Source: Rotaria sp. Silwood1 (lineage: Eukaryota; Rotifera; Eurotatoria; Philodinida; Philodinidae). Taken from it: a stretch of 64,000 nucleotides of DNA. The stretch spans positions 740,073 to 804,072 of the forward strand of contig CAJNOP010000057.1 of the NCBI GenBank assembly GCA_905250075.1. Direction: 5' to 3'. The position numbers and the translations under genes are program-made. The notes beneath the pieces were generated by a model. It was not told where the DNA came from. It saw nothing but the letters and a program-made list of their open reading frames with translations, and did no database searches. How positions within the stretch are numbered: position 1 is the stretch's first letter; each line of letters opens with the position of its first letter. Below are positions 24,245-35,976 of the stretch, piece after piece.

Positions 24245-25751
24245 TTAATAATTATGTCCAGCTACATAAAGGCTTTTCTCAGCTTCATTGTTGGTATGTT
24301 TTCCATCGTATTCACCTTTTGAAGCAGCTGCATTAGCCATAGCTCGTTTAAGAAAACTTTGCTGTGCATTTGATTCATTTTCTCGTTTTCCACTCCATGC
24401 CTTTAAAGCTAAATATAACAAAACATTAAAAAAAAAGACACTAAAGATTAAAAAAAAAGGCCAAACCTGATGCTTGTAATGCTCGTCCATAACTAAATGT
24501 TAATGGCCAAGGACGTTTAGATTGATACAATATTTTATTAAGTTCATTCAAATTAATTGTTGCATCTTCTTCAGATTGACCACCACTAAGAAAAACCTAT
24601 TCGAGGCATTCTATTATAATTAATTCTTCTCTATAAACATACAATGCCAGCTAAAGCTGGTGGACATGTTCGACTTAATGCTGTAATTGTAGCAAGTGCT
24701 TAAAGCATAAATACAACGAAAGAGTGAAAGACGATTATTTCTTTTCTTTTCTTTTTACCAATATCTATTGACTTTACTTTCTTTTTTGCTTCTTGTCCCG
24801 GTGTAACCATGTTCTATAAAACGAAAAAAAAAAAATCATTGTCTTCTTAAATAAATGAATCATCAAAAGAAAACTACTTACTGGTTTCAGTAAACAACCT
24901 TCTAAGTAAACATCATAGTCAGACAAAGCTTTAAATATCGCAGCAAGAACTTTTTCTGTGACATATTGACAAACATTTATATCATGATCACCATCAGGTA
25001 TTACTTCAGGCTCAACAATAGGTACTAAACCTACAGAAATACAACAAAAAACAAAATATAGTTCTAATATTGTTCAATATTCGAAAGATTGATTAACCTT
25101 TAGCTTGACAAATCGATGCATATCGAGCTAGGATAATAGCATTATTTAAAATAGCTACTTCTGTTGGTTGATTTTTCTGCTTATTAATACGTAATACACA
25201 ACGCCATTTAGCAAATCGTGCCCCACGATGATAACTTAATAATATTACGAATGATTATTTTTGTCTTCAACAGATAATTATTTCTTACAAATCTTCACAT
25301 CGTTTTTCTAAATCATCAAAACCTAATGTTGTTGTTTCATTTGTATTTATTGTTAATGATTCTAGTCCCTATAAAATATAAATTTTCTTATTATTCAATT
25401 CAATATAAAAAATTTTATGTACATTACTCGATCGAGTTTAATACCTGGTAGAATACCAATTTGAGTAAGCAACATTGGAAATGAAATAGAACTATCGTTA
25501 CTTTGATTAAATGTTTCTTCGTGCATAATAATTCCACTAATATATTGTTGAATATCAGGTGCTGTAAAAAGTAATTGTCGATAAATACGACGTTGTTCAG
25601 CAGTATTTTCAACGTCAATTGAATTAAATCGTTTTATAATTGATGATGGACTTTCATCAGCAGCTAATATACCTTTTCCTCGTTGAACAATAAAATCAGC
25701 ATTTTTTTTCAACATTAATTGGAGTGATACATTCAAATCAACATCCGTCAT
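24245..25751 (-). CDS. Fructose-bisphosphate aldolase, class I
   Basis: Glycolytic and gluconeogenic enzyme that cleaves fructose 1,6-bisphosphate into dihydroxyacetone phosphate and glyceraldehyde 3-phosphate in the cytosol. Seen in order: [19 protein letters not shown] (N-terminal active-site segment), [32 protein letters not shown] (phosphate-site lysine), [31 protein letters not shown] (Schiff-base lysine in LLKPNMV), [19 protein letters not shown], and [19 protein letters not shown]. It ends in AGHNY; the C-terminal Tyr needed for full class I activity is present. Length about 360 residues, as usual. The start MTDVDLN at 25751 is chosen over an in-frame upstream ATG because it fits family N-termini. 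About eight exons with short introns. Muscle/liver isoform distinction cannot be made. Confidence 0.96.
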
Positions 25752-28225
25752 TTCGTTTTTTTTGTCAATAATAATAAAAACAAAAACTATTCGATAATAT
25801 ATATAACCCGCCGTTTTCATATTCTACATATTATTTGTTTTTTTAGTGATATTTTGAAAATGAAACATGAGTAGCATATAAACATCGGGGTCGAAGAGTA
25901 TTAATGTCAACCTTGGTAAATTATTATTATTGATACTTACAAACAATAAGCTTCGTTTTATTGACACATGTCAGTGTTTGTGACATAGAATAAAAAAAGA
26001 AGATGTATGTCACGATGCTTTTATATATGATTCAAAAAATAAAAGCCAGTTGTTTTTTTTCAGTATCTCTCACAAGGAAACATTTTCATCTGATCAATCG
26101 CTTTTTTCACTGAAAGCTGGTGAATTATGGGTTACCAGCCATGTTAGCTACGAATACGACTAAGAAAAATTTCCTTAGGTCTTCATATGCTAATTTTCTA
26201 GGCTAACAATGTTTATGAAAATGTTTTTTTTTGTCTGTCCAAATTATAGAGTATATCGAATTGCCGAAAAAAACTACTAATTTTTTTCTGTTATAAATCG
26301 TTGTTTTGTGCAGAAAATAGTTCATACAACAGATAGATATGAATGTTGCATTGTGGAAATCTTCATGATGATATACTTTACTCAAAGATTCATTTGTGGA
26401 AAACAAAAAAAGATCATTGTCTTGTAGATAACACTTGATATGTTTTATAATCTGAGTAGATCAAAAACAATTTTGACAAAGTTCTGTTAGCCTGGAGACA
26501 CGGTTTTCTAGAAAAATAACATATAAACATGTTAGGAGGTTTCCTAGAATCATATTTGGAATCAACATGGTCAATAACTCATAACCGAGTCATTGTTGGT
26601 AAGAAAGAGGTTGATCAGTTGAAAACATTCACTTGTGTGACTAAATTGTTTTTGTCTTATTCTATTCTAAAAAATTGAAATCCATAATAATATTTTTAAG
26701 TACGAATAAATCATCGTTTAATTGTTTTCTTTATTAGAAAAACATTAGCATCATCAACAACAACAAAAATAATAATTGATACAATAGATATATTAATGTC
26801 ACGCAGTACTAGTGTACTATATTAATTATAGATCAACAGAAAAATATCAAAATTATCAAAATGATATTTCTTAATGGAAAATCGTTTTGAATTTTTCGCC
26901 TAATCTATTTGTTAAGAAGTAAGTCTTGATGACGTACTAATAGTATATTATCAAGTAGCACATGGTTTTCATCTAATATCTTCAATAAACATTATCTAGA
27001 ATAATAATATTCTACTTTGCTTCATATTTCTTTGAAATTACCACATGGCGTTGATCTCCAAAAATAATATTTGACATTAATTATTTTGCAGTTATCACTA
27101 GATAGTGAATTACTCCTTATTGTTTTACATACGTAAATAATATCATTTACATTTATTACAACGAATGGTATATGTATGTGTAAGATATGATAATACAACT
27201 TCAAAGCAGATGTGTTTTGTAAAAAAAAGAGGACATACATATATATGTATATATATATGTCAATAGAAATGGTTTAATAGTAGATACTCTTTAGAATGAA
27301 AATCAAATGCGAGCATCATAGAAGACTAAAATGGAAAGATGAGAAAGAGTGATCCTATCGTGGTTTATTTATTTCATTTTTACTACTGTATGCTTATATT
27401 AGTTAAAGTCTCTGTTAGACCTTGGTGAAAACTATCTACGAATCAACCATAAACGAATTCATTGTCATCATTTAATATCGATGATTAGACTTAGATGTTT
27501 GTTAGATGATAATTGACAACAAACATTCTACATTCGACAAGAGCGAAATAAGAATCATTAAACAAAGTGATAAAATGCACTGTTGTTATTCTTGTTTAAT
27601 GAAAACTAGTGAATAATTGAATGATCTCCAACTCAGTAGAAAATACAAAAAAAAAATAGATTGCTTTTTCTCTTCTTTCTAAACTTATATATGCGTAGTT
27701 ATATACAAATACAATCAATTTGATTCAATAACATGCGATAAAAAAAGCCATCTGAGATTCACGTATTATATTTTGTTAAGTAAACTTATTACAACTAATT
27801 CTACTAATATTGTTATAGAAGTCGAGAAGAAAAAAAACAAGGAAACTATAAGAGATTCTTTTCTTGTTTTTATCATATTCTTCTTGTCTTCGTTTCTTCA
27901 TCTAACTCGTTCTTTCTCTTTCTCATAAAATCCCTAGATACAGTGTAGAGTATAATGTCGAATCAAGCATATGATACGGCAAGACGAGAAAAAAAAAGAA
28001 GAAATGAGAGATCGAGAGAAAAAAAATGTATCTAAAAACACTTACGATTGTAACTCAGAGCTATTTCTTTCTATCTCGGTCATACAACCTTCATATTTAG
28101 CTTGTTGGCGACAAGTAATAGGAAATAAACACATATTATTCTAACACTGAAAACGATTAAATAAACCAATCGAAATATATAATCGAAAAAACAAAGCTGC
28201 TAAGAAGTTCATTATTGTCAAATTA
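25752..28225. other. Intergenic between aldolase and arrestin-like genes
   Basis: No coding exon supported. It includes the 26.05-26.66 kb palindrome, a TA-rich run at 27238-27260, and the upstream region of the intronless arrestin-like gene. Confidence 0.5.
26050..26660. repeat. Long imperfect palindrome, intergenic
   Basis: Centre about 26354. CTGATCAA at 26090-26097 pairs with TTGATCAG at 26611-26618, and CCATGTT at 26139-26145 with AACATGG at 26564-26570. The intervening arms align well, for example TTCATATGCTAATTTTCTAG (about 26182-26201) with its mirror TTTATATGTTATTTTTCTAG read from about 26529 to 26510. Confidence 0.7.
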
Positions 28226-29326
28226 ATGGGTAATCTAACTAGTAATACTAATACTTCGACGTTTCTATCTCGATGGCCAACAAGTGGACAAGATTCAACA
28301 TCAAAACAAATTCAGATAAGTACAGACAAATCAGATGGAATTTATTTTACAGGTGAATATTTAAGTGGTATAGTGGAAATCCCTATTTCACACATACAAC
28401 AGCATATACGTAGTAAAAATAATCGAAAATTAATAGAATTTCTTCGTCGAAAACCATTAGGTGATGATATTATTATAGAACTTGTTGGCAATGCAACATA
28501 TTCAGCTGAAGTTGATTCAGCTGCAGATAGTGATGGACATGCAACACATAAAGTTAATATTTGTCGACAGCATTGTTTTGTAACTATTAATCAAGATATT
28601 GAAAAATTATTTATACAAAATGATAATCAAGCTGAAACATCGTTTGATCAAACAACAAATACAATATCTTCACCATCGGATACACAAGATACATCATCAA
28701 TATTACCAACAACAATTAAAGGAACATTTAAATTACATATACCACATGGCCTTCCACCATCGTTAAATAATAATCGTGCACCATCAGTTATCTACACATT
28801 AGAATTAAATCTATCATCAAGTAGTTATCGTTATCAAATACCGATAATAATTAATTCAAAAGGTTGTTTACCGTGTTCAACAACTGATATTGAATTGAAT
28901 GGTAGTACTACTAGTCAACATGATATTTGTTTACAAGCCTATCTATCAAAAAGATTTTATCGACCTGGTGAACAAATACCTGTTCGAATAAATTATACAA
29001 ATCCTCAACAACGTTCAATTCGTTCAATAACAGTTACACTTATACAATTCTATCGTATACATCATGATGAATATCGTTCAGAATTAGATGGTAAAGAATG
29101 GACATTTGATACTTCAATAATGTTACCACAACAAGAATGGTCTGGTGAAGCTCGTTTACAATTACCATGTGCACCATTACAAGCATCATTTTCAAATCAA
29201 ACTGTTGGTACAACACAACGAATTGAATATGAATTAGATTATAGAATTTTTATTGAATTGTATGAAAAAAAAGGCGATAGTATTCATCTGACATTACCAT
29301 CGATTAACGTAACATATCAAACATAA
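28226..29326 (+). CDS. Alpha-arrestin-like (ARRDC-type) protein, single exon
   Basis: 366-residue protein with a two-lobed arrestin fold, probably an endocytic or ubiquitin-ligase adaptor for membrane proteins. N-lobe: IYFTGEYLSGIVEIPI (residues about 39-54) and GDDIIIELVGNATY. The hinge signature is FKLHIPHGLPPSLNN, then PSVIYTLELNL and IPIIINSKGCLP. C-lobe: LQAYLSKRFYRPGEQIPVRI, NYTNPQQRSIRSITVTLIQF, LPCAPLQASF and YELDYRIFIEL. The N-terminal MGN could be myristoylated if Gly2 is exposed, which is inference. No PPxY tail motif is seen, so it differs from vertebrate ARRDC1-4, which recruit NEDD4 ligases that way. No intron, unlike most neighbours. AATAAA occurs about 90 bp after the stop. 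Confidence 0.85.
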   Translation: MGNLTSNTNTSTFLSRWPTSGQDSTSKQIQISTDKSDGIYFTGEYLSGIVEIPISHIQQHIRSKNNRKLIEFLRRKPLGDDIIIELVGNATYSAEVDSAADSDGHATHKVNICRQHCFVTINQDIEKLFIQNDNQAETSFDQTTNTISSPSDTQDTSSILPTTIKGTFKLHIPHGLPPSLNNNRAPSVIYTLELNLSSSSYRYQIPIIINSKGCLPCSTTDIELNGSTTSQHDICLQAYLSKRFYRPGEQIPVRINYTNPQQRSIRSITVTLIQFYRIHHDEYRSELDGKEWTFDTSIMLPQQEWSGEARLQLPCAPLQASFSNQTVGTTQRIEYELDYRIFIELYEKKGDSIHLTLPSINVTYQT

Positions 29327-30215
29327 AACTTTAAGAAATTGGCGTTTTATTTGATTTTTGTTGATATTTTAAAATGCATAAAGATTAAGTGTGCTTTGTT
29401 TTTTGTTCATATACACAAAATAAATCAACAAGAAACATTTCATTTATTACAATAAATCATATTTTAAAAAAATAAATTCGAACTTTTCTTTTTTTCTTTT
29501 GCTGTTGTTTTACTTCATTTTCTATGAGTTTATTTTGATCAAAAAAAAAGAAGGAACTTGATCGAGATGAGCCATTACGGTTTTGTTGATAGATGAAACA
29601 TTTTATGTAGCTTTCAAATTTTATTTACCTATGTGAAAGAGAAATGATATGAAAAAATTTCAAATAAAAAAAAACCTTTTTTCAATAAATTTGAATGATG
29701 AAATAATAAGACATTTGTTTGATTTTTATGTGTCTTCTTTTGCAATTCTGTTCTCTCGGCCTTAATTAAGAACGGGTAGTTTTCAACAACCTTTTAATAT
29801 ATGCATATGTGAAATGCAGAAGGAAGAAATCTATAGTGTATGTGTTCTCATAATACTTACGTCTTTTTCTTCACGTACAAGTATGAAACAGTATGCAAGT
29901 CTCATTAATTTTTTTTTCTCTCTCCTCTCTTTTTTGCATATATATGTATATGTATATATATATACATCGGTTCTTCTCTCTATAGCAAAAAATATTAAAA
30001 AAAAAAGGAGCTGCAATTTCGTAGGTGTACACATAAAAGAATAAAACAACATTCATATGCACACCACATCTAATTTCGTTGTTTGACAACGACGACGACA
30101 ACGACAAAAAGAGAAAGAACAATAGCAAAATCTATTTGTAGACAAAACAATACATCTATTGACTCATGTTATTATTCAGTTTTTTAAATTTTTAGATTGT
30201 AAAGAGCTAAGAATT
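29327..30215. other. Intergenic or 5' region of the CABIT gene
   Basis: AT-rich with a TA-rich microsatellite around 29938-29965. A splice acceptor TTTTTTAAATTTTTAG ends at 30195, just before the first CABIT reading frame, so an upstream non-coding or coding exon may lie here. I could not identify it. Overlapping short frames at 29814-30128 follow from the low-complexity sequence. Confidence 0.4.
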
Positions 30216-32580
30216 ATGCATTATCTCTTAGGTGGTCAACAATTCTATTTTCCATCATCTGATGAACAATCATATACATTACAAGAATTTCTTGATAATA
30301 AATATAACAATGAATATAGTTTACCAACTATTGTTCGAATAACATCAATAAATATTCATGGACGTTCAATAAAAAATCTTCTATCAAAAAATATTCCATT
30401 ATTATTATTAGATACATATCAATTTGAATCGATTTTAGCTGAATATCATCGTTCAAATGATGGAAAATATCATTCGACTAGACATCGATTTACATCGACT
30501 CAAGCTAAAATTGCTTCTAAAACAACTAATAAATTTCGTACAATGAAAAAATTATCAACATCACTTGTTACATTAACAAAAACGAATCTAAGTGATGATA
30601 ATAGTGATGATGATTATGAAAATATGCGTATTATTATTCGAAATTTAAATCAAAATCGTTCATCATCAATTCCACTTTGTCGTATACCAATGAATTATCA
30701 TGGTTTTTTTGAATTACTTAATGAAAATGATCAAGCTATTGAACCATTTTATAAATTATCAAATTTAATTATAAAAGAAAATAAAAATGATGATAATAAT
30801 AATAATAAACAACAAATATATACTGAAAAATGGCCACAAGCATTTTATCTTCGTAGTACATGTATAGCATATACAAAACGATATATTCCAGATGAAAGAA
30901 AACTTTCTGGAAGTGCTGATTCTTGTTATGGATCATTATCGGATTTAGATCTACATAAAAGTCTTCTTATTCTAAACGATGAAAGAATAACTCTTCAACC
31001 CGGTCAAATAATAACAATAATAAGTCAATGTTCTGCATATCGTAGTCAAACACATAATAAAGAATTAAAAACTGAACAGTTCGAATCACATTCATCAACA
31101 TCATGGTTTAGAAATAAATCTCGATTTTTTTTTCTCAGAAAAAAAGCTCAACCATCACATTCTTCTAAGAATCAATTAACAAATTCAACAAAAAATATTT
31201 ATGATATATCAAAAAAATCTGAACCTTATTTAAAATGTCAAACAGAACAAGGTGATATTGTTTATATATCAATTCATGAATCTGGCCTTTTTAGTCCACT
31301 TAATTCACAAAATTATCGTTCAACATCAATAACAGAATCAGAAAATCTTGATATAACAGGAGTTTTTCAATTACAAGATTTACTATCAAATTTTCGTTTT
31401 CCAATATCTGTTAATTTACTTAATAATTCAATATTATTTGATAATATTTATTCACCAGCATCTATTAATCAAAATGAATCTTCTCCATTGTCATTAACAA
31501 AATTTCGTTTATTATTACCATATACTGAAAATGTTATATTTGTTTGTCCATTAGTTATACCATCATCATTTAAATCTGAAATAATTGTTATTCCAATACC
31601 ATTAAATAGTGACATTGAAATTCAACGCTGTTTAAATATGAGAGAAATATTAAAAAATAAATATTTTCATAATTTAATTCAAACATGTACTTATACCATA
31701 AATCAATTTAAAACAAAATTGTCCTATATACATTTTCCACTTGTATTAAATACAACAACAAAACAGTTATTAAAACGTAAACATCCATTATTTAAAAAAC
31801 GTTCACAATCAGAATCTCATCTTGAATATTATGCATCAAATTTAACAAAAAGAAAATATCGAAGATCATGTGATGTATTTAATCATCATAATGATGATGA
31901 TGATAATGAGTCTGATATAGAAAATAATAATTTAAATTTTCATCCACATGAACAATTATATCATCGTGATAGTTTTGAAAAAATTAAACAAAAATTATCA
32001 AATAATTTAATTGATAATAATCCACGACAACAAACTACAAGACGTTCTGGTCATTATGCAAAAATAAAAACAGATAAAGTAAAAAAATATTCACGACAAC
32101 AAGAATATGATTCAGAAGATGAAAATTATCGTGATCTTGATCATATTTATGATTATATACGTTCAGGTGATGTTACGGATGATGTACAAAGAATACAAGC
32201 AAAAGAAAAAGCATTAAATACTGAATATAATCAAAGGCATAATACTTCACAAGTATGTCAATCAACTGTTGTCAATGTACCTAATTCAAAAATAAAAGTA
32301 AAATAAAATTGGACTTGTAATCATGTATTTTTGTTTTCTTTTTTTTTATTTGATATATTAGCAATCAGAAAAGAAAATATCACCAACAGATGGTAGCCCA
32401 ACGGCAAAAGAAAATCATCGATTTCCACATAATCTTGATGATTCTAGACCATTTAATGAATCCGATGAGGATATACCTGATATTCCTTATTTAAAATCAA
32501 GACGACGTACAACTAATACTTTACCTGAATCAACAAATTCGAAGCCAATTTCCAAAACGAACAGACTTAGCAAACAATAG
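30216..32580 (+). CDS. CABIT-domain protein (GAREM/Themis-like)
   Basis: Two exons joined at IKIK|QSEKK (donor about 32302, acceptor about 32361), stop at 32578-32580; about 765 residues. The N-terminal half shows the bipartite CABIT pattern. Part one: YTLQEFLDNKYNNEYSLP, VRITSI, CRIPMNYHGFFELLNEND, LQPGQIITIISQC. Part two: YLKCQTEQGDIVYISIHESG, LLSNFRFPISVNLL, FRLLLPYTENVIFVCPLVIP. CABIT proteins are adaptors in receptor tyrosine kinase (GAREM) or T-cell receptor (Themis) signalling via GRB2. The tail is basic, Asn/Asp-rich and disordered, with YDSEDENYRDLDHIYDYI as a tyrosine-rich possible phosphorylation stretch. The first ATG after the acceptor at 30195 is 30216, but translation may begin in an unseen upstream exon. 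The domain call rests on motif layout, not on a search. Confidence 0.68.
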
Positions 32581-35500
32581 AATTTTAATCTATGCAATAT
32601 AATTAAAAAAATTAATTTTCTTTCGTCCATTTTATACATTTATTTATTTTATGTAAGATATTTTAATAATAAAATGTGTTTAAGTAAATGTTGTACATAG
32701 TCATGATAAGTAAAAGAAAAGAATACACAGCCTTTGTCTTTGAGTTAGATCTTTCTTGTTGATAATAAAAAAAAAAACAATTCATTTTCTATACATAGAA
32801 ACCTACTATATGGCTTTTTTTATATAAATATTTCAAAGTAAATTAGTTAGATGCTGTATCGAAGGTCTTTGTTAGCCTAGTAAAACAAAATAATAGAAAG
32901 AAAGATACTCTTTTGTTTCATATTTATGTTTTGCGTACAATATTTGAAAGTAAATATAATACAAAGATTGTCAATATTTCTAAAAATAAAGCAATTATTT
33001 ACTGTTTCGAGACGTTATAAAAGTTAAAATAGTTTCTGCATATATCTGATGTTTATTTATGATTACTTCATGCATCTATTGTATATATTAAGTGTAGAAA
33101 AGTGCTTCATAGACGGATGTAAAAATAGATCTATCTTTGTGCAAAGAGTAGCTGTCACATTGTTTATAATATAACAATGCCCACGGTTAGACTTAATTAT
33201 TCAAGACTAAGTTAGTTGTACTGTATACACATCTGTAAACTTATTATTATGTTTATTCTAGCTCTTTCGAGAGATATTTAAAAGTTGATTGTGGTGTTTG
33301 TTTTTGATATTACCATCATTCATCAAAAATACACTAATGTATTTGACCAAAATATTTTCATGAAAATAGAGTTTGAAATAATTCTTGAATGACTACTTGA
33401 AGTATGTTGAACATTGAGATTGCTATTATTGAGTATAATTTCGTATAGTTGATAATTCAGTTTTAACAGTAGAAAGAAGTCACATAGGTATAGATTTACA
33501 GAATATGTTGGATCAACATATACTACCATATCAATTTAGGCATCAAATTTCTTAAGAGTCCAAAATGTTTACAGTCGCGCATTTCTATACTGAAAGCTGA
33601 GATATTGAAGATCGATTTTTATTTCTCTTGCGATACACTATAAAAATTTACTTTAGATAGCTATTGATACGCTAATTCCTATCTACTAGATCTCAATGAC
33701 ATGAACTTTGTTAAGCTAATTATTATCGAAAAAAATGCGAAATACACGTGTTTGAAGTTTTGCTTTGATGAGTTTTGACTGCTCGTGAATTGTTTTATAA
33801 TATTCAAAATTTTCACTACGTTTCTTATTCTTTATTTTAATAATATAACTATGATCAATCATTAATAAAAATATCAAATATCAAATTGACATTAATCTAT
33901 TTAAATCTCGTCAATAAATGACGAGAACATTTTTGGTCATTAATAAACTAATAATGCACTTATCGAGCAGTACTTTAAACAAATAAGAGTCGTTGAAATA
34001 AATTGCTGATGCAATTATACTCAAAATGTTTTCTGTTAATTTGTATGTCTCATGACAATCATCTTCAATTATCGTTTGAAACAACAGCTGAAGAACAACT
34101 GGAGCAAGCAACATAAATTTCCTCTGTTGTAATTCATCAAAATTACAAAATATACTCAAACGATCGATAGAATGCTTGTGTTAATACGTTAGCACGATAT
34201 TAGGCTACCAATATAGAAAAAAAACCTGCTCCAAATATGAACTAATATAGAATACTTAAATCTTCTTACATTCTCTTTTCATCAAATTCATTCATTGAAA
34301 ATATTAGTTTGCTAAGACATTAAAGAAGCATTGAATCATCTGATGTTTTAAATAGAAATGATAAAAGATACAATATCTTTTTTTTTTGATTTCGTCTCAG
34401 TAAGATTCACAGTCTTTAAAAAGAAACTCTTCCGAATCGCATTCAATTTTTAAGCTATCAACTAAATTATTAAACCGATAGAGACAGCATGCGATTAGAA
34501 AAATACAAAAACAGAAAATATGCTGTTGTTTTCATTGTCTTGGTCTTATCTATATCAAAAATAACATCGGTAAGATAATATTTCTTTTTAAATATGACAT
34601 GTTATGACGATTTACATATAGAGTTATAGAAACAAAATACCTACTTCTAGAGCATGTCCAACTGACACAAATGATTTCATATTCTGATATTTAGTCATAT
34701 AAATTTTTATATTTCCAAAGTCGAAGTATATTTTTCATGTGATTAACATGAGTTAATATCAAGATCTGTCCATAATGCATGACTTTCTATCTATAAATAA
34801 GTATATGAGTTCTTACATTAATTATGTACAAAGTTAAAGCAATTTATAAGCTGAATTAATGAGCGTAATATAAATAAGAATACTTGGAAAGATCAACTAT
34901 AATAAAATAATAACAGCTGTTCTAGTTCAGATGAAAGAAAGTTCCATGTGTCATTGAGGATGTCTGACTCTGCTTAATTACTCATATAGATTCTTTTTCT
35001 CGTCTGCCTGTGGGTGTGAATATAGAACTGAAGAATAAAAGGAACTGAAAAATACATATAACTTTTTATTGAGCAGGCTTTCATGTGTCACTGGTATTTC
35101 TTCAATCAGTATCATAGATGATTAGTTCCAATGGAGTATTATTATCACCAACTTATGATCGAAACGGATTTTTTGCAATTAATCTATGCAGTCCGTATTG
35201 TTTTTCATTTTTTCTTATCCTTACACGCACTTGAGCGCGTCAACAAAAGCCTTGAGATGCATTCATAGCACATGACTTTGTTGCTCAAAATAGTTCAGAA
35301 CTTCATTTGCATGAAAAAAATGTTCCACTAGAGTTATACTTAATTTGCCAATATTTCTCTCTGTGCAATAACTGTTGTCGTAGAACGTGATCTAAAAGCA
35401 GTGTTGATGCATAAGGATACAACTTTAGACGATTCCATAGACGTGATGAACATTTTTGACAAGGTCTTTGATTTATCATAGATCGTGACACCTACAGCCA

Positions 35501-35976
35501 CAGAAACGTTATCAACTATGACAAACGTTGTTGATGTGCAAGCAAAGACTGTATATCAGTGAAGTCTCGTTATAATTTGTGAACTACTTTCTTCTGACAT
35601 TTCTTGAGGATTAAATAAAAGAATAATGAAAAAAGGTGTCGGGAAATAGATAGGATAAAACAATCATTCTGTAATTAGCAACAACAGCTACATCGTGTTT
35701 TACATTATTTTCCAGCACGAATTGTACTAATGGCTTTTTTTTGCTTGAACATACTCATTCTGATTCTTTTATGTTACATAAAGAGAAATTTCTTTTTTTT
35801 CAATTACCGATGTGAACGATCTCGTTACTAAAGCATTGATGATAATATAACGGAAGATTTACCTTTATTTGACTGTAAGTTTTTGTTACAATTTTAATTA
35901 TTAAAAAGAAATAATTACCAAAAAAAAAAATTATGTTTTCGTCACAAAAATATGGAAAAAGACAATCTATAAAGTC
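32581..35976. other. Long intergenic region
   Basis: 3.4 kb without a supported multi-exon gene. It contains a possible signal-peptide exon (34489-34569). A minus-strand open frame at 33911-34159 has protein-like composition (LAPVVLQLLFQTI, YKLTENILSIIASAIY) but no identifiable domain or splice partner and could be a gene relic. A small hairpin CTCGTCA/TGACGAG lies near 33907-33925. Confidence 0.45.
34489..34569 (+). CDS. Possible orphan first exon encoding a signal peptide
   Basis: ATG-initiated 27 codons: MRLEKYKNRKY, hydrophobic AVVFIVLVLSI, then SKITS, ending exactly at a consensus GTAAGA donor. This is the layout of a secreted-protein first exon. No convincing second exon was found downstream; an acceptor near 34928 leads only to a short frame. 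It may be a small secreted peptide gene or chance. Confidence 0.22.

Noticed and set aside
29814..30128. Overlapping open frames on both strands (73-85 codons)
   Set aside because: They arise from poly-T/TA microsatellite sequence and have no splice partners or motifs.
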